A stretch of 46,459 nt of DNA from Leptospirales bacterium. GTDB taxonomy: Bacteria > Spirochaetota > Leptospiria > Leptospirales > Leptonemataceae. Both the position numbers and the translations under genes were made by a program. Below, in pieces: positions 42,001 through 46,459 of this stretch; the stretch's first letter is position 1; the number at the start of each line of letters is the position of its first letter. The stretch is from positions 1 to 46,459 of the forward strand of contig JAIBBM010000034.1 in assembly GCA_019694685.1 (NCBI GenBank), read 5' to 3'. Under the pieces are notes generated by a model. That model worked only from the letters and a program-made list of their open reading frames with translations. It was not told the origin of the DNA and made no database searches.

Positions 42001-43011
42001 ATGAAACGTCTTTGCGCAATCCTGGCAATCGGTTTTCTTACATCTGTTGCCTACGCACAGGCGCCGGCCACTACTGCACCGGCAACTGAACCAAAACCAG
42101 CCACCACTCAGCCTGGACTGAATCCAGGAGAGGAGCCAGCCAAAACCACTCCAGCTCAGCCTGCACAGGCCACTGGCAATGGAATCTGGACCAGCCCGGC
42201 AGGAGAGAACTACGGAACTAGCCGAGTTCGCTTTGTTCTGCAAGCTCAGGACAACCTTTCCGGTCTCGATTACATCGAATACAGAGTAGATACTTCTGAA
42301 TTCCGTCGCTATGTTGCTCCGCTGCAACTCGACAAAGAAGGACCTCATACAATCGTTTATCATGGCGTTGACAAAGCAGGGAACCGTGAAGTAGACCAGG
42401 TTTACCACGTTGTTACAGACAACAAGGCGCCTGATGTTTCTATCCTCGCAGCCAAGCCATTCGTCGTAAAAAACGGCCGCAGCTTCAGCTCTCCAAACAA
42501 CTCTTTCACAATGAGAATTTCAGACGATTTCTCAGGCGTGAAATCAGTAGTATACGGAGTAAACAGCGACGAGATGAAAGCATACCAGGATGAAGTGATC
42601 AAACTTACCACTCCAGGTTCTCAGCTCATCCAGTACACTGCAGACGACAATCTCGGAAATCGCGCACAGGGATCGCTTCTCATTGAAGTAGATGGCGCAA
42701 AGCCAACTGTTGAAATCGTTCCAGGTGAACCTCTGATGCCTCTTGGAGACAAGATGTATGCAAAGCGTCGCACAGGATTCAAGATCAATGGAACAGACAA
42801 CGGTTCCGGCGTTGAGCAAATCCTGATTCGTGTAGACGGAGCCCAGGAATGGACTACATACAGCAACGTTCTCTACTTCGACACTGAGAAAGAGCATAGC
42901 ATTGAAGCAAAAGCAATCGATGCAGTAGGAAACGAAAGCGATGTTCGCAAGATTACGTTCATCGTAGACGACAATCCGCCTACAACTGATCTTCGTGCTA
43001 ACGTTGAGTAA
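42001..43011 (+). CDS. Secreted protein with OmpL47-type Ig-like repeats
   Basis: The 336-residue protein has a signal peptide (MKRLCAILAIGFLTSVAYAQ), a Pro/Thr/Ala-rich linker (about residues 20-60) and three similar domains (about 60-145, 150-232, 240-330). Each domain has the pattern D-N/D-x-SG-(V/L)-xx-I-x-Y-x-V-D and ends in a D-x-x-GN segment: DNLSGLDYIEYRVDTS...DKAGN; DDFSGVKSVVYGVNSD...DNLGN; DNGSGVEQILIRVDGA...DAVGN. This is the OmpL47-type beta-barrel/Ig-like repeat found in spirochaete surface proteins that bind host matrix. A good ribosome site (GAGGAG) and a promoter precede it, and a strong terminator follows, so it is monocistronic and probably highly expressed. Confidence 0.85.
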   Translation: MKRLCAILAIGFLTSVAYAQAPATTAPATEPKPATTQPGLNPGEEPAKTTPAQPAQATGNGIWTSPAGENYGTSRVRFVLQAQDNLSGLDYIEYRVDTSEFRRYVAPLQLDKEGPHTIVYHGVDKAGNREVDQVYHVVTDNKAPDVSILAAKPFVVKNGRSFSSPNNSFTMRISDDFSGVKSVVYGVNSDEMKAYQDEVIKLTTPGSQLIQYTADDNLGNRAQGSLLIEVDGAKPTVEIVPGEPLMPLGDKMYAKRRTGFKINGTDNGSGVEQILIRVDGAQEWTTYSNVLYFDTEKEHSIEAKAIDAVGNESDVRKITFIVDDNPPTTDLRANVE

Positions 43012-43032
43012 CTAAACAGTCTCCTCGGAAAT

Positions 43033-43063
43033 AAAAGCCGGCTTCACCGCCGGCTTTTTTTTT
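43033..43063 (+). terminator. Strong rho-independent terminator
   Basis: GCCGGC (43037-43042) and GCCGGC (43049-43054) form a stem around TTCACC, extended by AAAA/TTTT, and nine T follow (43055-43063). It ends the OmpL47-repeat transcript 22 bp after its stop codon. Confidence 0.93.
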
Positions 43064-43117
43064 GTCCTGTCGCGCTCTCCCTCGGAACGAGATTCACAGG
43101 CTCTACCCCCAGCCAGT

Positions 43118-43786
43118 ATGATACTGGATTTTCTGTTTCCTGAGCGCTGTGTTGTTTGTAGCATAGAAGGCCAGAGTCTCTGCGGGAGCCACTCTCTCTC
43201 TAGCTACGTCATCGATCCTGTGAATCGTTGTCCCGTGTGCTTCGTGCATCGAGGTCCGCAGGGTTGTCCAAAATGTGCGGGGCAGGATATTTACTTCTCT
43301 TATCATTCATCGATCTATGATTACAGGGGTGCCGTCCGGGACCTCATTCACAGATGGAAATTCGAAAACGAGCGTTCTGTTTTCAAAGTGTTTCTTCCAG
43401 AATTGACCCGGCGCCTGGGGCGAATGAACGCAGACCGCATTGGTGTGATTGGTTCGGATCTTCGCACTCGCTCTTTCGCGCACTCCCTGGATCTACTCCG
43501 GGCAGGCAAGGGGGCGGGACTTTGCGGTGGCGTGGACTTCATTAAAAAAAGGATTGGCAAAAAGCACAAACAATCGCAGAGAAATCAAGCGGGCCGATAT
43601 TTCGAGATTCGCGGTTCTCTGGAGTGCGTCCGTGACCTGTCCCTCGTAAAACATTATGTCTTGCTGGATGACGTGTTTACAACGGGGGCCACAGCGAATG
43701 AAGCGGCCAGAATGGCACGGATTGCAGGTGCAGAGAAAGTATCTGTTCTGACTGTGGCCATGAGAGAAGATTTGGAGCATGTATGA
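43118..43786 (+). CDS. ComF-family phosphoribosyltransferase-like protein
   Basis: The 222-residue protein has an N-terminal zinc-finger-like set of cysteines (RCVVCSIEGQSLC and RCPVC...GCPKC) and YDYRGAVRDLIHRWKFENE. A C-terminal phosphoribosyltransferase motif, VLLDDVFTTGATANEA, binds PRPP or its pyrophosphate. This is the ComF/GntX layout. ComF assists DNA uptake in naturally competent bacteria; in others the role is unclear. It overlaps the following STAS gene by 4 bp. Confidence 0.88.
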   Translation: MILDFLFPERCVVCSIEGQSLCGSHSLSSYVIDPVNRCPVCFVHRGPQGCPKCAGQDIYFSYHSSIYDYRGAVRDLIHRWKFENERSVFKVFLPELTRRLGRMNADRIGVIGSDLRTRSFAHSLDLLRAGKGAGLCGGVDFIKKRIGKKHKQSQRNQAGRYFEIRGSLECVRDLSLVKHYVLLDDVFTTGATANEAARMARIAGAEKVSVLTVAMREDLEHV

Positions 43787-44127
43787 TTGAGATTCAGAAA
43801 CAGGGCGGGCCCAATGTACAGATCCTGATCATCTCTGGCAAATTGGAGCCGGATGACGCGGAAGTATTTCAGGCTGAACTCATGGAGCTGACAAGCCGCG
43901 AAAAGGCAGCGATCGTCCTGGATATGGTTGGATTGAATTATATTTGTTCTACTGCCCTTGGGATTCTAATTTCGCAGCATCGTAGAATGCGAAGACTGGA
44001 AGGGGAACTCAAGCTCGTTGTGGAAGAAGGCTATGTTCGCAATCTACTTCGCATGACCATGCTCGACCGCGTATTCCCCATGTTTACTTCCCGCGAAGAC
44101 GCAGTGCGCACTTTTGCTGCGATCTAA
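43783..44127 (+). CDS. STAS-domain protein, anti-anti-sigma type
   Basis: The 114-residue single STAS domain has the layout of SpoIIAA-like proteins: ILIISGKLEPDDAEVFQAEL, AAIVLDMVGLNYICSTALGILISQHRRMR, GELKLVVEEG and LLRMTMLDRVFPMF. The phosphorylation motif is CSTALG, so the usual D-S-S-G is reduced to a C-S-T-A variant, with the serine kept. It overlaps comF by 4 bp and the rdgB start by one base. Its partner kinase is not in the window. Confidence 0.85.
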   Translation: MIEIQKQGGPNVQILIISGKLEPDDAEVFQAELMELTSREKAAIVLDMVGLNYICSTALGILISQHRRMRRLEGELKLVVEEGYVRNLLRMTMLDRVFPMFTSREDAVRTFAAI

Positions 44128-44732
44128 TGCTTGCACTGGCCACGGGCAATCGTCATAAATTAGAAGAGCTCACCCGCCAGATCGGAATCGATCTTCTTCC
44201 ACCGGACAGGTTTGGCCTGGTCATGGACGTAGAAGAGACCGGAACCACATTTGAAGCAAACGCAAAACTAAAAGCGGACTGGCTTTCCGCTCATTCCCAT
44301 ATTCCAGCTCTGGCAGATGACTCGGGCATTGTAGTAGATGCACTCGGCGGTGAACCCGGAGTTTATAGCGCTCGATATGGCGGAGACGGTAAGTCGGATC
44401 GTGACAGGAGACTGCTTCTTCTTCATAACATGGAAGGCAAACAGATTCGAACTGCTCGTTTTGTTTGCGTGCTCTGTTTGTCTTTTCCGGAAGGGGAATC
44501 CGTTTTCTTTAGAGGAGAATGCGAAGGCACAATCACATTCGCCGAACAGGGCGAAGGTGGTTTTGGCTATGACCCGGTGTTCCTGGATCCGGAAAGCGGG
44601 CTTACGTTCGCAGAGCTGGACTCGGCGGCAAAAGATCGGGTGAGTCACCGCGGAAAAGCAATTCGAAAATTGATCGCATGGCTTGAGGATGGCGGCAGAG
44701 AGCGTGTTGGATCGTACTCGATCCCTGCCTGA
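44127..44732 (+). CDS. rdgB: XTP/dITP pyrophosphatase (RdgB/HAM1)
   Basis: This house-cleaning enzyme hydrolyses dITP and XTP and so keeps deaminated purines out of DNA. The 201-residue protein has ATGNRHKLEEL (TGNxxK), TTFEANAKLKA, LADDSGIVVDALGGEPGVYSARYGG, GECEGTI, GEGGFGYDPVFLDPESGLTFAEL and KDRVSHRGKAI, all family hallmarks. The start overlaps the preceding stop (TAATG). It converges with the AarF-like gene. Confidence 0.95.
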   Translation: MLALATGNRHKLEELTRQIGIDLLPPDRFGLVMDVEETGTTFEANAKLKADWLSAHSHIPALADDSGIVVDALGGEPGVYSARYGGDGKSDRDRRLLLLHNMEGKQIRTARFVCVLCLSFPEGESVFFRGECEGTITFAEQGEGGFGYDPVFLDPESGLTFAELDSAAKDRVSHRGKAIRKLIAWLEDGGRERVGSYSIPA

Positions 44733-44735
44733 GGT

Positions 44736-46016
44736 TCAGTCTGTGATTGCTTTTTCTACACGCGGATCCATCATCATGTCCAGGTCAGGTGCAAGCAGTC
44801 GAATGTACCTATCGAAATATAGGAACTGTTTGATCAAGAGAGCGAATTCGCGCGGAAATTTGATTCCGTTTCTTTCCCCTATCTTTGCGATCTGCAAAAG
44901 AATTTCTTGAACCCTTCCTTGATCGATCAGCATTCCATCTGATGCTTGCACTGTGGCCGCAAATTGATCCATGTTTTCGAAGAGCGCCTTGAGCTCTTCT
45001 CCAAATCTTTTCTTGTCCGCCTTCTCATCTGCGGCCCCGATTCCAATCAAGCTGTCTGCTGCGAGTTTGTAGTTTCTGGTATTGAGTGCAATCATCAGAT
45101 GATTCATGGACTTCCAGGTGGACTTCTGAATTCGGCCCACAATCCCGAAGTCAATGAATCCGAGTCTGCCGTCCTCTCGAACCATGAGGTTGCCCGCGTG
45201 AAGGTCTGCGTGAAAGAATTCATTGTTCATAAGGCTGGACATCCACACATTCAGTGCCTGAATGAGAGTTTCTTCCGGATCAGAAGTGACGCGTCGGATG
45301 CTTTCTAGATCTGTAAGTGCAACTCCTCTGAATCGTTCCATGGTGAGCACTCTTCTAGAAGAAGCGTGCGGATACAGCGCAGGAGTTGTGGCAACATTCT
45401 CCAGGTCCATGCGAGAAAGGAATTCTGCGAATTTCTTCTGATGCGAAGCTTCAAGAGCGAAATCGCACTCCTGGAGAATCGTCGTAGAAATATCTTCTAG
45501 AATCCCTGAGAGACTCATCCGCTTGAAATTTGGAATCAACCATTCGAGTACTCGAGTCGCAGCGTAGAGAAAGGTGAGGTCTGCGAGCATTACATCCTGG
45601 ACTCCAGGCTTTTGAATCTTCAGTACTACTTCTTCTCCCGTGCGAAGCTTGCCTGTATGAACCTGAGCGATGGACGCGGATGCCAGAGGAACCGGGTCGA
45701 TGAATCCAAAAATGCTATCAGGATCCTTGAATTCCTCTTCGATGATTCCCCGCACCACGGCGAAGGGAACGGGAGCAGTCTGATCCAGGCATTTTTGGAA
45801 TTCGCGCACATACTCTTCTGGAAAAAGAGAGGGAGAACTGGCAATGAATTGACCCAGTTTGATGTAGGTTGTACCAAGCCGTTCGAATGTTTTGCGCAAG
45901 AATTCGGGTGCCGGCGGTCTGTCTCCGAAAAGCCAGGACAATCCTGCGCCGGCCAGGGCCGCCTGGGTCTGGACGATGCGGCGCGCACCCGCCAGAATAG
46001 TACTGATCTGGATCAT
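44736..46016 (-). CDS. ABC1/UbiB/AarF-family atypical kinase
   Basis: The 426-residue protein has the family hallmarks: KLGQFIASSPSLFPEEYVREFQKCLDQ (KxGQ motif), ASIAQVHTGKL, VVLKIQKPGV (lysine), ECDFALEASHQKKF, FFHADLHAGNLMV (catalytic loop) and IDFGIVGR (metal-binding DFG). Members support ubiquinone synthesis or handle membrane lipids, perhaps as ATPases. The C terminus lacks a clear membrane helix pair of UbiB (the last residues DPRVEKAITD are polar). The ubiquinone or menaquinone type of this organism is not evident from the window. Confidence 0.9.
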   Translation of the reverse strand: MIQISTILAGARRIVQTQAALAGAGLSWLFGDRPPAPEFLRKTFERLGTTYIKLGQFIASSPSLFPEEYVREFQKCLDQTAPVPFAVVRGIIEEEFKDPDSIFGFIDPVPLASASIAQVHTGKLRTGEEVVLKIQKPGVQDVMLADLTFLYAATRVLEWLIPNFKRMSLSGILEDISTTILQECDFALEASHQKKFAEFLSRMDLENVATTPALYPHASSRRVLTMERFRGVALTDLESIRRVTSDPEETLIQALNVWMSSLMNNEFFHADLHAGNLMVREDGRLGFIDFGIVGRIQKSTWKSMNHLMIALNTRNYKLAADSLIGIGAADEKADKKRFGEELKALFENMDQFAATVQASDGMLIDQGRVQEILLQIAKIGERNGIKFPREFALLIKQFLYFDRYIRLLAPDLDMMMDPRVEKAITD

Positions 46017-46024
46017 AGATCCAT

Positions 46025-46459
46025 TTAGAAGATGAGTTGCGGTGATGGAAGCGTTTTGTGAATGGTCGGCTGCACGCGCGCTCTCTGAAAGAATAGAATG
46101 GGTTGGCCCCCTGCGGTATCTATGCCATAGACCTGGTTTAGAAAGCGAAGGAGGGAAGGAAGGTCTCCGGTAGTCATGAGCTGAATCAGATTGGCCGGTC
46201 TCTCAAATGTTTCCTTGCTTACCGCTAAATCTAGTTCGTCTGTGAACGAGAATCGAATGCGGTCGGTTCTGGCGAAGGCAGGCAAAGTGTCTCCTAAGCC
46301 GAATGGACGCAGGAATAGGATTTCGCATTCTGCGAGTGCCCGGGTGGTTTCGTCAAAGAGCGAAAGAGTTACAGACTTTCCTGTTGGTTGAATTTGTCCG
46401 CCTGCTCCCTTTCGCAGAATCGTTTGACGTGGCCCCACAATTGGAATGTAGCCGGTTGT
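46025..46459 (-). CDS. Protein of unknown function, N-terminal part outside the window
   Basis: The minus-strand frame is open to the right edge (it begins inside TTGYIPIVGPRQTIL), so at least 144 residues of C-terminal part are seen; GTG 46438 is probably internal. The visible part has strand-rich segments (VTLSLFDETTRALAECEILFLRPFG, RIRFSFTDELDLAVSKETF), a helical LIQLMTTGDLPSLLRFLNQVYG and a C-terminal SPQLIF. No family was recognised. It ends 8 bp before the AarF-like gene on the same strand. Confidence 0.6.
   Translation of the reverse strand, partial: TTGYIPIVGPRQTILRKGAGGQIQPTGKSVTLSLFDETTRALAECEILFLRPFGLGDTLPAFARTDRIRFSFTDELDLAVSKETFERPANLIQLMTTGDLPSLLRFLNQVYGIDTAGGQPILFFQRARVQPTIHKTLPSPQLIF

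Noticed and set aside
41935..42408. Upstream extension of the FlaA-like frame as a 336-residue protein
   Set aside because: The extension runs antisense to the signal peptide and first repeat of the OmpL47-repeat gene and is Cys/Trp/Ser-rich; the exported part starts at GTG 41934.

Overview
The window reads as chromosome of a spirochaete of the family Leptospiraceae, probably outside Leptospira itself (Leptonema- or Turneriella-like; inference). Three things point there. A LipL41-type lipoprotein is followed by its small partner Lep, a pair known from Leptospira. A secreted protein is built from OmpL47-type repeats. A FlaA-like exported protein is present. Base composition looks close to 50% G+C, above that of Leptospira. 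Genes are densely packed, and many neighbours overlap by 4 bp (ATGA). The cell has a two-membrane envelope with lipid A (BamA, MsbA-like exporters, LpxK), aerobic respiration with haem A (CtaA, CtaB) and many lipoproteins. I saw no insertion sequence, prophage, CRISPR array or tRNA gene.

Layout. 1-5.1 kb: the end of glpD, a lipid kinase, a DoxX-like protein, an exported MsrAB fusion, a degenerate receiver/STAS protein and a repeat membrane protein. 5.1-6.9 kb: a frameshifted outer-membrane protein gene divergent from a membrane-anchored LuxR-type regulator, with a perfect 11-bp inverted repeat between them. 6.9-10.3 kb: an enoyl-CoA hydratase-like protein, a lysoplasmalogenase-like protein and three lipoprotein genes, the first broken by an in-frame TAG. 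10.3-16.4 kb (minus strand): a CheY-like regulator, uvrC, rnpB, a 618-residue unknown protein and a degenerate HD-GYP protein. 16.5-20.4 kb: an ABC exporter, a receiver, lipL41 and lep. 20.4-24.7 kb: a radical SAM protein, ssb and a compact UvrD-like helicase.

24.8-26.4 kb is the most unusual locus. A canonical speD overlaps a gene for a SET methyltransferase domain fused to a second SpeD-like domain. An AT-rich intergenic region beside it holds inverted repeats and a possible small RNA. 26.4-28.2 kb: ctaA-ctaB. 28.3-36.0 kb: recN, bamA, an msbA-like gene and lpxK. 36.0-40.5 kb: an SMR-type transporter, an AMACR-like CoA transferase, a eukaryote-type IMP dehydrogenase, an IscU-like/pentapeptide fusion, a small protein and a STAS protein. 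40.5-46.5 kb: a SHOCT lipoprotein, the FlaA-like protein, the OmpL47-repeat protein, ComF, a second STAS protein, RdgB, an ABC1/UbiB kinase and a partial unknown gene.

The best candidate for something undescribed is the speD / SET-SpeD pair. The second SpeD domain keeps the Ser, His and Cys spacing of the pyruvoyl enzyme. It is physically joined to a SAM-dependent methyltransferase domain, and no spermidine synthase gene lies nearby. Other features worth attention are the regulator/operator/outer-membrane locus, the IscU-like/pentapeptide fusion and the set of degenerate signalling domains.
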